This document shows, piece after piece, positions 9,501 through 13,540 of a stretch of 14,309 nt of DNA. The notes beneath the pieces are model-generated. The model did not search any database. It was not told where the DNA came from and was given only the letters and a program-made list of their open reading frames with translations. Each line of letters opens with the position of its first letter. The first letter of the stretch is position 1. The translations under genes and the position numbers were made by a program. Source of the DNA: Candidatus Omnitrophota bacterium (GTDB taxonomy: Bacteria; Omnitrophota; Omnitrophia; Omnitrophales; Aquincolibacteriaceae); assembly GCA_023246985.1 (NCBI GenBank), contig JAHFHJ010000023.1, positions 1-14,309 of the forward strand. The letters are read 5' to 3'.

Positions 9501-11608
9501 TCGGGCTTGGCGGAACTGCGTCACAATTCCTTCAATCGGGAATGCAGGCGTATTTATTGCAAGGCGTCTCCGAGATCGGACTCAAGCTGGATCTGCCGCC
9601 CCCCATCATCGCGGCCCTGTCAATCGCCGTCAACGCTTCCCTTACGGGTATTTTTAATCCGGATTTCAGTCTTAAAACAGCGCTTCCCAATATCTTCCCT
9701 CAATTCACCCAGCAACTCGCCCTCGGCGGCATCGACCTCCTCGGCCGCTCCCTCGGCCTCGACCCCCGCATTACAGCACTCATTGGACTGCCTGTTTCGG
9801 CTGCCATTGGCGGAATTACACACGATCTCTTGAGTCCGGGAGGAATGTCTTCCTTGTGGCAATCCATCCAGAATGCCGTCCTGAGCCGGGAAGTGGCGGG
9901 AGGCATAGTTTCGATAGGCGCCGGATTCCTAGTTGATAAGTTAGGATTGGACCATTCATTATTCACGGCACTTACTTCTCGTATTGTTGCTGGCGTTATG
10001 GAAGATTTTTTAACACAACGTACCCGGGTGAGTTTTGTCGATAGCATCATTACGTCGGTGGATAATTCGATCTACCATGCTTTGGACCCCAAAAATCTTC
10101 CGGCTCTTTTTATGGCTATTTCGGAAAAAGGTCTTGCGGCAGGATTCGATCAATATGCTACTTCGATATTAACACAGGATACTATCGAAGAATTCACGTC
10201 TGCCGGAATGACTTTCACGCAGATCATTACAGCAGGGATGCCTTTTGCGCATGATATTTTTCTTCAGGATGGTCCCGCCAAGGTGCTTCAGTCGGTCAAG
10301 AACGGGAAAACTGTGGAATTTATTTTCAGAACATTGGGAGACGGTCATCTTCAGATTCTTGGGATCCATGAAAAAAATCAAGATGTGGAAAGACTGACAC
10401 AGTGGAATATAGACGAGCATGGGAATATCACGGGAGCTACCGTGGGGGAGCTGATGCCGGACGGGACGAAGCGACAAGACACGTTGAGCGCCAACGGAGA
10501 TCTTCAAAAGATTGAATTCAAGGATTGGAACGATCAGACCTTTGCCACTTTGACTTACAATGCTCAGGGTACCATTGAGTTTAACAATTATAATTTGGGT
10601 ATCGCAGGGCATCTTTCAGAGGACGGACAGTTTCAGTTTAATTTGACAGCGGCACCTGACCTGCAGGATTTCGATAATTTAATTTACGACTTCAATGTCT
10701 CCAATCTGGACGCACAAAAACAGGGGCAGTTTTTCACATTGTTTACAGGGAATGGTTTCTGGAATGAACATGGCCAAAAGGACGATGAGCCGCAGCTTTC
10801 CGTCGATTTCATCCATAATATTACAAGCGATCAGGCTCAAAACGGTGTGCCCGCCTTTGTATTGCTAGATGAGCACGGTAATATTGCTCACGATTCGAAT
10901 GGAAATGTCCTGACCACAGCATCGCTTCCCGTGACGCTTTATTCAGAAACCGGATTGATCGGCAATGTCTTGAGATGGACCGCGGAAACGTGGTTTGGTT
11001 GCAATTTCATGAGGGACAAGATCGAATCGGATCTGAAGAACTATTTTGATTTGATCGATCTGAATATTCAAAAGTATGGACTCAATCCCAATATCCAAAA
11101 TATTTACTTTGCCCATTCAGGAAATTTTCAACCTCTAATCAAGGCATTGGAGGATATGCCGAAAGAATACCGCTCCCGGCTCAAAACCGTGATTGCCTAT
11201 GAAGCTCCGTATGTCGGGGACGGCATTATTAATGATCCTTATCTTGAGACACTTATCCGTGTGAGAGGAGTCACAAGCGGTCCTTCGGTACCATTTGAAG
11301 ATTCCCGGCAATTTCAGATCGAGGATCAGAATGGGAATGTCAAACCGGTTCCGAATCAGTACAATATCGAGATTACTGGTGCGGCTCACAGCGATTTCGA
11401 CTATCATCCGGAATATACCGACCCAGTTCAGCGCGAGATCAGCCGAAAGACGAATTTATTTATGAGGGAACTCACAATGAAAGCACAAGATATAACTAAG
11501 TTGAATGATTTTCTCAGCGTTATGCGTCCTGATGGTTCGATTAAAAAAGAAAATGGAAAATATATTATTGATATTTCAAAATTTAAGTCAGAGCTTGAAA
11601 CGCCATGA
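2..11608 (+). CDS. giant multidomain cell-surface/secreted protein, 5'-partial
   Basis: One uninterrupted frame with no internal stop encodes at least 3868 residues and ends in TGA at 11606-11608. The GTG at position 2 is only the first in-frame codon of the window: residue 1 already lies inside an Ig-like repeat, so the true start and any signal peptide are upstream. Domains by residue: Ig-like 1-195; YD/RHS-like DG repeats ~217-713; glycoamylase-like 724-1165; jelly-roll 1302-1412; DG repeats ~1440-1665; jelly-roll 1734-1853; DG repeats ~1907-2280; ILEI-like 2300-2416; Cys cluster and coiled coil 2519-2770; degenerate C39-like 2790-2960; hydrophobic hairpin 2983-3033; hydrophobic repeats 3137-3340; DG repeats ~3437-3553; alpha/beta-hydrolase-like 3575-3815. 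The role is inferred as an extracellular glycan-binding/degrading protein with a C-terminal effector. No autotransporter barrel or known C-terminal sorting signal is visible. G+C falls from about 55% to about 40% near residue 3300. The stop overlaps the next gene. Confidence 0.93.
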   Translation: MNYTVDGTAKTKTFTGLAEGANTLTITETDLAGNATVITRTVTVDTVVPAGSISINSGAAYTSSLSVTLNLSATDTGSGIDKMSFSTDNLNWLAVEAYAVSRIFTLPSGQGTKMVYVKYYDKAGNIATFSSSIQLISEAVIQFTSSPAVSNFDYLLTYTVNGSAQSEHWQLSAGVNPLLVRVPGDPSTFLRFDVTLNQPDMGVPSMPSIPALSKDLVSVTAQNGLVVKYDGSTVVAIENPSVYQFFLPQFDATGNLTGGVLQFTNGDKLLYQDSKPVLKITATGEKTVYNGTGKVNSVIESDGTRIRFSYRSDDQGKVLSVLSRDSSATSIYEGGVPSRILMQDGSDIRYEDGLLSSYRDASGNIFQYQITELNSSGVITGYKSTLSAVTLAGTTSAIPFSQISGNLSLYPTVQNTLNNKISTEIDYDANGKMTSFTSGKGEVLTLNSQLPESLKDSTGNLKLFENMLNSAGGLSSVGLTQNSVPSQVFDASGNLSTLTLSDGTVFQITDNKLGVITLSDGSVLTNLWWDPVSQIMTDYARTYTDGTKSIYVKSHMVRKEESNGNVTAYIFLNGFDQPDLVTTADGRTYHYITYQNAQGLWDRKTELVKLALSDGSRVEFENGKPVRYVRSEQVQLDPFSVPVLSSDRSYVASVVLPNAELRSLTIDSTGSILSGEILFNDGTQYFLKNGALVKQITADGKVVEVESTVPLPFEKPVPIAPDPLTTAETNYRNGLVDAQFNYFTNQLGIDADTGMPVDNYLNDTHQQSDYSQTTLVGFWAEILAAIAKGDYAPSSMNRAQAFQKLESLLAELRKVQAQAGWNGMFSFFKISKQLQPVYDLTGKQTGTTLVINYSREFDTIGIGDNLNLSVSLASVLGALSGLTLQDPTLNSQRDLIVAHINSILSLQDVGYAQFYDTSANRFYSVRKFYANGNSYFDTVAHMDRVFNEFLPGLVWLAARNPSYKPALDNLDITIRPYTTQDGTQIENAVPFDGGAFQMFWPLMHVDETKYSEFNVALRNFLYTQAEFVSKNGIPGLLSAGDDPGNGYNGKVGLPAASETDDALSTNIGSLYGTAGAFLLAPHYTLQFLKNIEAKFPGIRTSMGFVDSVALKSGQAVFSNQAFGVDQASFILSLLGTSQNYFAQYIRQNGLSSNFDALYEGMSFNLAPAAAKNPAPPTFGLSIPTLYGGTNPKPDGLTNALTKRSSFISTLTDPEFGEGHIYDYLDPDGNFHNTKIEFGSGSDLKNMTLAQYLLLPGRGNMSRSLFSAVSLDLLNESTTQGAFYTPAYGYANSSLVTDSIGEVRHIDFDFKKTSLPVGLYALYNSRDLSQYDYISVPVRLGPNAPDGVSLKFELTGMGEVFVTGKLTRDWQYFQIPVAKPAGLLQKIAVVIQSPNGGAVSGDVYLGPLSAFKVRTSNQVDWQTMLGKSDSEIRSLLKSAVLLHPAGGGTVEADEVLEDFTLDSDGKLVDGVLKKADGSIQYFRGGQLMKWVFRNGRTVLFEKGLATFILDLAHGQLEEGRFYYDETFRGEIQSFVMQDNDSKRVYGSDGKLQTLVENGRILNFNNGKIDSIVLPESTLTRLVFADDQSLLQAHVKMNDGREFDIDQGGEQTIVRSNGTKIYYKGSRVVGVETPQNGKTTFTYALNASGQMAGVRTTFNETVIDAFGNSSIVTRTLSLFDYLLRPERSLEKQEILREQPRQIIPIAGIGGFSVGYLPSGEITWGQKKLDQNGAPYGWYQFRYNNLSGPILGMVAGNYSQPVSLSGYDFIQLTIEQDPSMTWSQDFNFVLKTPTRQTLYSFELDNAPNQYQSFGFSLAGKSGSEGEITLEAIREAGGVGKTGLVYIKDISYLAIKMIDHPLWENYVTISAPELQGLKVEADTFASVGAEIASHVPLSYNNLIPLLDMPASISYSDKDASHLGQLTGFRRFDGAEVTVSGSNVTKVVLPDGTVNEYSVQGNTAQGTIQDPSGANPAVGSLNYHYGELRKITQSDGKVYELSYEFDAQGGQITLIKDDLTGDVRKFKDGKLIQSASSGGVSTTYEYQNGELIGAELFYKNRVLQNANYKFVGDETQVTDEDGITWYYDASGNLTKHLTKGGYLYAYSDYSATPQSAPSGVQDYKWTNVFNATDLRAVSLIGYEAKDGMQVKKGDNNLVEIDSPTGDKAVNVVLDDDRKIKSGQIQFANGLIVEIENYLPVRGRLTSGALFSTNFPAGSTQTTILQDPAGAYSGSMFQINDTYYSYDAYGFLTKISSPNGESYQFTYPRDASGNATAYDVLHHQQTAFNGVPFPDELTVDTSTNLVLRNSHGIIGERDGNPGFLISAYDESLNQWKVLSGQFSSDGDRILLRNFLKGLKAGQYVAMAVKDPNFSQAGEEILSLLEGIGAGQVRGASAVNQTWYLFGNEYLSKGQGYEKTGGNSFSTATENVTHVSLAGVNNPVFNGMNMILSAPKAVADAYAAFLKAYEPNKPSGDLEKITVYNKQDRIVYSETLGGIRVFYDQGKPRETYTSGGELLYTHEYGCPNGGCPDPNDPYLAKVTLVKARFDFETESAKSRQQIEQVKFDALEQLAEQEAVAQANIKQEVANSIAALDSQISQLQAQRYQTVKQCKQGFCGTTCESRTYEVPGVAGMISEAQNQKVELLQNIQPEQIATIPTLIAQKKLEIENAIAQKMNDLAAQERSVFHDILQRETAPVLADIDRRLLGRDPSTEEVDAEIARFGTTQAIDLTRTITEVKNSTEFQNRTNDKAVIISQIQTFLSSYVAAANNTTARAQLVQSLKLDPSEVVDLNQEEVTAIMSWLQNRDLHFGQSAFLSLKEMLASRGINVPMVALGYETVLVDILTGTINKFTEGDLIISVFAFDRAAKIHGADIKGVTYSLADLKALYQSVCGLSSGGCGLRVIAHVAGDHFVVVTAVTSDSVTFLETNKGPAGGLVTETFTQFMKIWDTGNGTGHLAVYKDQAITAKTIDDQTAMKIRGSLFGIDDLIFWFTIASLVLTAASIVVSFISPTFGRILGYAAMVAGIVAIAASVVNFAVQGFQMALSSINSVGLLQSIQNGFTALGSAIWEGVAHVGQFLKEGFTFFSKVFTGNFSALGAGITNMGKFAMDGIKIMFDPAGALVKQNLTFGQMVGRNMIAAAINIPVSKGLQGLGIDPVMARLAGAFVSGGIVGLGGTASQFLQSGMQAYLLQGVSEIGLKLDLPPPIIAALSIAVNASLTGIFNPDFSLKTALPNIFPQFTQQLALGGIDLLGRSLGLDPRITALIGLPVSAAIGGITHDLLSPGGMSSLWQSIQNAVLSREVAGGIVSIGAGFLVDKLGLDHSLFTALTSRIVAGVMEDFLTQRTRVSFVDSIITSVDNSIYHALDPKNLPALFMAISEKGLAAGFDQYATSILTQDTIEEFTSAGMTFTQIITAGMPFAHDIFLQDGPAKVLQSVKNGKTVEFIFRTLGDGHLQILGIHEKNQDVERLTQWNIDEHGNITGATVGELMPDGTKRQDTLSANGDLQKIEFKDWNDQTFATLTYNAQGTIEFNNYNLGIAGHLSEDGQFQFNLTAAPDLQDFDNLIYDFNVSNLDAQKQGQFFTLFTGNGFWNEHGQKDDEPQLSVDFIHNITSDQAQNGVPAFVLLDEHGNIAHDSNGNVLTTASLPVTLYSETGLIGNVLRWTAETWFGCNFMRDKIESDLKNYFDLIDLNIQKYGLNPNIQNIYFAHSGNFQPLIKALEDMPKEYRSRLKTVIAYEAPYVGDGIINDPYLETLIRVRGVTSGPSVPFEDSRQFQIEDQNGNVKPVPNQYNIEITGAAHSDFDYHPEYTDPVQREISRKTNLFMRELTMKAQDITKLNDFLSVMRPDGSIKKENGKYIIDISKFKSELETP
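650..2140 (+). other. domain region: YD/RHS-like DG repeats, block 1
   Basis: This block (residues ~217-713) is made of imperfect ~15-25 residue units with a consensus of DG(S/T)...Y..G.(P/V)V, for example 'DGTRIRFSY', 'DGSDIRYEDG', 'DGTVFQITDN' and 'DGSRVEFENGKPV'. The pattern recalls the YD repeats of RHS and TcC proteins, which wrap into a beta-cocoon, but the canonical 'YDxxGRL...G' unit is not well conserved, so the assignment is to a similar architecture, not to a specific family. Three later blocks repeat the same grammar: ~4319-4996, 5720-6840 and 10310-10660. Confidence 0.6.
2171..3496 (+). other. domain: glycoamylase-like (PF10091/GH144-type) alpha-toroid
   Basis: Residues 724-1165 are mostly helical and follow the order of landmarks of the putative glucoamylase family that includes GH144 endo-beta-1,2-glucanases. 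The order is: an opening helix 'YRNGLVDAQFNYF'; a 'TTLVGFWAEILAAIAKGDY' helix; a 'FYDTSANRFY' turn; an 'FDGGAFQMFWPL' segment around D992; a helix 'LRNFLYTQAEF' followed by a 'GIPGLLSAGDDP.NGY' loop; and 'FGVDQASFILSLL' around D1125, which matches the 'hhaiDqg' helix of the family. From family knowledge the likely substrate is a beta-glucan or a related envelope polysaccharide. The usual 'WG.S' motif of the central loop is modified here, so activity is uncertain. Confidence 0.72.
3905..4237 (+). other. domain: jelly-roll carbohydrate-binding-like, copy 1
   Basis: Residues 1302-1412 have the alternating beta pattern of CBM11/galactose-binding-like jelly rolls: a 'SQYDYISVPV' strand, a 'KFELTG' strand, a 'RDWQYFQIPV' strand, and a closing 'GDVYLGPLSAFKV' strand. 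It directly follows the glycoamylase-like module and probably helps hold the glycan substrate. The exact CBM family cannot be named by eye. Confidence 0.55.
4319..4996 (+). other. domain region: YD/RHS-like DG repeats, block 2
   Basis: Residues ~1440-1665 repeat the 'DGK..DG.L' and 'NG.KIYYKGSRVV' style units found in block 1, and lie between the two jelly-roll domains. They end in 'FTYALNASGQ', the most YD-like unit of the block. Confidence 0.55.
5201..5560 (+). other. domain: jelly-roll carbohydrate-binding-like, copy 2
   Basis: Residues 1734-1853 match copy 1 in strand order: 'SGYDFIQLTI' aligns with 'SQYDYISVPV', 'NQYQSFGFSL' with 'RDWQYFQIPV', and 'GLVYIKDISYLAI' with the closing strand. 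Both copies are preceded by 50-55 residues that open with a 'YLL.P.R' motif (Y near residues 1251 and 1679), so a composite unit was duplicated. Confidence 0.52.
5720..6840 (+). other. domain region: YD/RHS-like DG repeats, block 3
   Basis: Residues ~1907-2280 hold the clearest YD-like units of the protein, including 'DGTVNEYSV', 'SDGKVYELSYEFDAQG', 'DEDGITWYYDASGNLTK' and 'YYSYDAYGFLTKI'. The 'YDASGNLTK' and 'YDAYGFLTK' units fit the canonical YD/RHS consensus, supporting the RHS-like reading of all four blocks. Confidence 0.68.
6899..7249 (+). other. domain: ILEI/FAM3-like (PF15711-type)
   Basis: Residues 2300-2416 match the layout of the interleukin-like EMT inducer (ILEI/PANDER) fold. 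A 'GFLISAYDESLNQW' strand-turn is followed by a short helix 'LLRNFLKGLKAGQYVAMAVKD', then a helix 'AGEEILSLLEGIGAG', then 'NQTWYLFGNEYLSKGQGYEKTGG'. In the eukaryotic family the same order is 'G..V.V.D...G', 'L..FL..L..G..V..AV.DE', 'L..LGS' and 'R.S.AFIG.KG'. Family members occur in FAM3 cytokine-like proteins and in glycan-related enzymes, where the fold binds or sits next to sugars. A glycan-binding role here is an inference. Confidence 0.7.
7556..8311 (+). other. region: cysteine clusters and antiparallel coiled coil
   Basis: Two cysteines five residues apart (C2519 and C2524, within 'GCPNGGCPDPND') precede a long Glu/Gln/Ala-rich helix (residues ~2538-2603). A turn with three more cysteines (C2606, C2611, C2615) leads into a second helical stretch (~2622-2685), so the segment looks like a helical hairpin with a disulfide or metal-binding tip. 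Helical sequence continues to about residue 2770 and links to the C39-like domain. Confidence 0.55.
8369..8880 (+). other. domain: degenerate C39-peptidase-like
   Basis: Residues 2790-2960 resemble the papain-like C39 (double-glycine peptidase) fold: an N-terminal helix start 'HFGQSAFLSL' where active enzymes have 'DCG.A.L', then 'VIAHVAGDHFVVVTAV' with the expected catalytic His (H2906), then 'SVTFLETNKG', where the usual 'D/NP' follows. The nucleophile position is Phe (F2805), so this copy is probably non-catalytic, like the C39-like domains of some ABC exporters that only bind substrate. No cysteine occurs at a neighbouring position that could replace it. Confidence 0.55.
8948..9100 (+). 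other. hydrophobic hairpin, two probable membrane segments
   Basis: Residues 2983-3033 contain two hydrophobic runs of about 20 residues, 'LIFWFTIASLVLTAASIVV' and then 'ILGYAAMVAGIVAIAASVV', separated by a short Pro/Gly/Arg turn. They lie directly after the C39-like domain and could insert into a membrane as a hairpin. Toxins of the RHS and polymorphic classes often carry hydrophobic segments before the cargo domain. Confidence 0.6.
9410..10010 (+). repeat. four degenerate copies of a Gly/Ala-rich 'LGLDP' protein repeat
   Basis: Residues 3137-3337 contain four copies of a unit of the form L-G-(I/L)-D-(P/x)-...-A-(L)-...-V-...-(I/V)-x-G. The copies are anchored at L3148 ('LGIDPVMARLAG'), L3196 ('LDLPPPIIAALS'), L3251 ('LGLDPRITALIG') and L3314 ('LGLDHSLFTALT'), spaced 48, 55 and 63 residues apart. 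The DNA is not conserved between copies. Copy 3 is unusually G+C rich and copy 4 is A+T rich. The function is unknown; the repeats resemble a helical, membrane-associating spacer. Confidence 0.6.
10724..11446 (+). other. domain: C-terminal alpha/beta-hydrolase-like
   Basis: Residues 3575-3815 have the order of an alpha/beta hydrolase. A first core strand 'FFTLFTGNGF' is followed by a helix 'DKIESDLKNYFDLIDLNIQKYG', then the strand-elbow 'NIYFAHSGNF' with S3706 in a G-less 'AHSGN' version of the 'GHSxGG' nucleophile elbow, then 'TVIAYEAPYVG'. A late His (H3796) in 'ITGAAHSDF' sits where the catalytic His is expected. The acid residue could not be assigned. Likely substrates are esters or lipids, as in lipase-type toxin tips, but this is inferred. 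Confidence 0.6.
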
Positions 11609-12462
11609 AAAAAATATTTTCCTTTCGCATAATTAAAGTAATAAGTTCGATAGTAATTTTGGCTTTGTCGATGCCGCTTGATGCAAGAGCGGCAGGGAAG
11701 CGAAGCGACTATTCAGATCCAGAAGTTCAAGAAAGAATGAGGCAGCATCAAAAATCCGTAGCTGTGCTTGAAAAAAGAGTGGCGGTTGAAAGCGAAGCAT
11801 ATCATTTAGAAAAAATAGGACGGTATCAAGAGGCCGCTGAATTATTTAAAAAAGCTATTGAGATAACGGGCAATTCTGCCGCTGCGGGCCCCGCGCATTT
11901 ATCTCTCGAACGAATTTATGAAAAAACGGGACAATATAAAGAGGCTTTGGAACAAACGGAATGGTTCTTGAAGGGGAATCAGAATGAGCAGGGTCGGGCA
12001 GAGACTTTAGCAGTTAGACAGCGTCTTCTTCAAAAAATCGAAGAGCAGAAAAATCAGCATGCCTCAAAAAAGACGATAGGAGATCCTGCTCAATCAAATT
12101 ATGCCCGTCAGCGGCAATTTGTTGAATCTATGAAAACGCAGGGCGTGGCGACAACGTTTAGAGAAGTGACGCTTTTGGAACTTGATGGGAAATTTTCAGA
12201 AGCACACAAAGTTTACGAAAAGCTTCTGTTGCAAAGAGAAGCGATCGCGCAAGAAATGACTTTGGAAAACTGGGTCATGCTTTATCCGGCGATCCAGCGA
12301 ACTTCAGAATTGACCGGTGATGAAAAACGCGAAAAGGAAGCACTTATTTGGATCAAAGCGAATATGCTCGACCCCCAAGGCCGGTTTCATCAATCCTTGT
12401 CCAAGCTTTTGCCTGATGTTGTTGACCATTTGAACCAGCGAATCAAAAAATATCAACTCTAA
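11605..12462 (+). CDS. secreted TPR-repeat protein, coupled to giant gene
   Basis: This 285-residue protein starts with a signal peptide: 'MKKIFSFRIIK', a hydrophobic core to about residue 24, and an 'ARA-A' type cleavage site near residues 27-30. No lipobox is present, so it is probably periplasmic or exported. Residues ~64-91 and ~97-124 are two tetratricopeptide repeats with 'IGRYQEAAELFKKAIE' and 'TGQYKEALEQTEWFL' cores. A third TPR-like unit, 'LDGKFSEAHKVYEKLLL', lies around 183-200. The start ATG overlaps the giant gene's TGA as ATGA and has no strong ribosome site, so it probably depends on translational coupling. The gene is A+T rich like the last part of the giant gene and unlike the genes downstream. 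A role as immunity, chaperone or assembly partner of the giant protein is inferred from position only. Confidence 0.88.
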   Translation: MKKIFSFRIIKVISSIVILALSMPLDARAAGKRSDYSDPEVQERMRQHQKSVAVLEKRVAVESEAYHLEKIGRYQEAAELFKKAIEITGNSAAAGPAHLSLERIYEKTGQYKEALEQTEWFLKGNQNEQGRAETLAVRQRLLQKIEEQKNQHASKKTIGDPAQSNYARQRQFVESMKTQGVATTFREVTLLELDGKFSEAHKVYEKLLLQREAIAQEMTLENWVMLYPAIQRTSELTGDEKREKEALIWIKANMLDPQGRFHQSLSKLLPDVVDHLNQRIKKYQL

Positions 12463-12464
12463 AA

Positions 12465-12500
12465 GAACGGTGCTTTGTAATTTTTCAAAACAAAGTGTTC
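12465..12500. other. imperfect dyad in intergenic region, weak terminator candidate
   Basis: CTTTGT (12473-12478) and ACAAAG (12490-12495) can pair across an A+T-rich 11-base loop, and GAAC (12465-12468) can pair with GTTC (12497-12500) after an unpaired stretch. No T-run follows, so it is at best a weak terminator at the end of the giant-TPR unit. Confidence 0.25.
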
Positions 12501-12521
12501 GTTATAGAGCAAGATTGGCTA

Positions 12522-12527
12522 TATAAT
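12522..12527 (+). promoter_or_regulatory. probable -10 box for the lipoprotein unit
   Basis: A perfect TATAAT lies 30 bases before the ATG at 12558, in an A+T-rich spacer between two gene sets of different base composition. No good -35 is found at 16-18 bases upstream (TCGTTA is the best at 17), so the promoter is a sigma70-type guess driven by the -10 alone. Transcription would start around 12534. Confidence 0.45.
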
Positions 12528-12548
12528 CCAGATACACTCTTACAAAAC

Positions 12549-12553
12549 GGAGG
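12549..12553 (+). promoter_or_regulatory. ribosome binding site deciding the start at 12558
   Basis: GGAGG lies 4 bases before ATG 12558 and fixes that start. The same frame is open back to an ATG at 12495, but that longer version would include the -10 box and would place 21 non-hydrophobic residues before the signal peptide. Confidence 0.75.
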
Positions 12554-12557
12554 TTTT

Positions 12558-12962
12558 ATGAAGAAAATTCTCTCGGTTCTTTTTGTGGTTTTATTTGCAA
12601 CTGGCTGTGCTTCCGCGAGCTCTCTTCGCAATGATGTGCAGGACAACGGGAAGAATAGCTTGACGGTCGGGAAGGTCCAGCGGGACATTAAACTTGGGAT
12701 GACGTCCGCGCAGGTGGCGGAGGTCCTCGGTTCGCCCAATGTCGTTACGACGGACGAGAACCGCTGCGAGGTGTGGGTCTACGATAAGGTCGCTTCCGAG
12801 GTGACCTCTTCCCAAAGCGGCGGGTCCTGGACGCTGATCCTGTTCGGTTCGAGCAAAGACTCTGCGGCAAGTTCCAGCACGCAGAGAACGCTGACAATCA
12901 TCGTCAAATTCGACAAGGACGGCAAAGTTCGGGATTTTGCCTACAACAGTTCCAAATTCTGA
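12558..12962 (+). CDS. BamE/SmpA-OmlA-like outer-membrane lipoprotein
   Basis: This 134-residue protein has a short positively charged start (MKK), a hydrophobic core and a lipobox ending 'FATGC', with the lipidated Cys at residue 17. Ala at +2 suggests delivery to the outer membrane. The mature part holds 'VGKVQRDIKLGMTSAQVAEVLGSP', the signature of the SmpA/OmlA fold, in which 'GM....V...LG.P' marks the helix-turn before the beta sheet. It continues through 'EVWVYDKVASEV' to a last strand 'TIIVKFDKDGKVRDFAY'. BamE is an accessory of the outer-membrane barrel assembly machine, but this domain also occurs in unrelated lipoproteins, so bamE itself is not assigned. It is the first gene of a lipoprotein cluster; the next gene begins 17 bases after its stop. 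Confidence 0.85.
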   Translation: MKKILSVLFVVLFATGCASASSLRNDVQDNGKNSLTVGKVQRDIKLGMTSAQVAEVLGSPNVVTTDENRCEVWVYDKVASEVTSSQSGGSWTLILFGSSKDSAASSSTQRTLTIIVKFDKDGKVRDFAYNSSKF

Positions 12963-12979
12963 TCTGAGCCCTAACTGAC

Positions 12980-13540
12980 ATGACGCGTTTGACAAGCGGT
13001 CCGCAAATACTGGCTCTGGCAAGCGTTTGCCTTCTTTTGGCGGGCTGTCAGTCCATGCCCAACAATCTCCTGGTTTTGCCTGAGAATTATCTTTCCGCGC
13101 GCGAACAGCAGATGCGCAAATACGCCACAACGGACGAGAAAAAAGTAGTCCTGGGCGCGGCGGGGGCATTGCAGGACCTTGGTTTTACGATCGATAAGAG
13201 CGAAATGGACCTCGGAATGGTCGTTTCGTCCAAGAACCGCACGGCCGTAAGCGCCGGACAGGTGACGGCGGCGCTTACGGCGGATGTGGCGTGCGTGTTG
13301 TTCGGGTGCTACTCGAACCTCTATGGAAAGACAGACAAGGCGCAGAAGATCGAGGCCTCGGTGGTGATCAATTCCGCGCTGGCCAAGGACTCCACGGTGG
13401 TTCGGGTGAAATTTCAAACCGTGGTCTGGAACGTGCAGGGACAGGTTTCCCGGTTTGAAACGATCAAAGACTCCAAGCTTTATCAGGATTTTTTTGAAAG
13501 GGTTTCCAAAGCGATCTTCCTGGAGGAACAAAAGATATGA
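12980..13540 (+). CDS. lipoprotein of unrecognised family (paralog of the next gene)
   Basis: This 186-residue protein has a signal peptide with a canonical lipobox 'LLAGC' (Cys 23). The mature part has a 'TTDEKKVVLGAAGALQDLGF' helix (residues 50-69), a following 'DLGMVVSSKN' strand, and near the C-terminus 'YQDFFERVSKAIFLEEQ' (168-184). The downstream gene repeats all three motifs. Compared with that paralog it has an extra segment (~89-120) with two cysteines, C105 and C110, in a hydrophobic 'ADVACVLFGC' stretch, which may form a disulfide-closed hairpin. It starts 17 bases after the BamE-like gene without a strong ribosome site, and its TGA overlaps the next ATG. I do not recognise a named family; an envelope role is all that can be said. 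Confidence 0.85.
   Translation: MTRLTSGPQILALASVCLLLAGCQSMPNNLLVLPENYLSAREQQMRKYATTDEKKVVLGAAGALQDLGFTIDKSEMDLGMVVSSKNRTAVSAGQVTAALTADVACVLFGCYSNLYGKTDKAQKIEASVVINSALAKDSTVVRVKFQTVVWNVQGQVSRFETIKDSKLYQDFFERVSKAIFLEEQKI
13522..13526 (+). promoter_or_regulatory. ribosome binding site for the third lipoprotein
   Basis: GGAGG inside the last codons of the upstream gene, 10 bases before ATG 13537, supports that start and its ATGA overlap. Confidence 0.6.

Noticed and set aside
12495..12557. 21-residue N-terminal extension of the BamE-like lipoprotein from ATG 12495
   Set aside because: It would contain the TATAAT box and displace the signal peptide; ATG 12558 has GGAGG and gives a normal lipoprotein start.
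12591..13531. Two long minus-strand frames (192 and 186 residues) over the lipoprotein genes
   Set aside because: The + strand genes have signal peptides, lipoboxes, ribosome sites and paralogy; the antisense frames have none of these.
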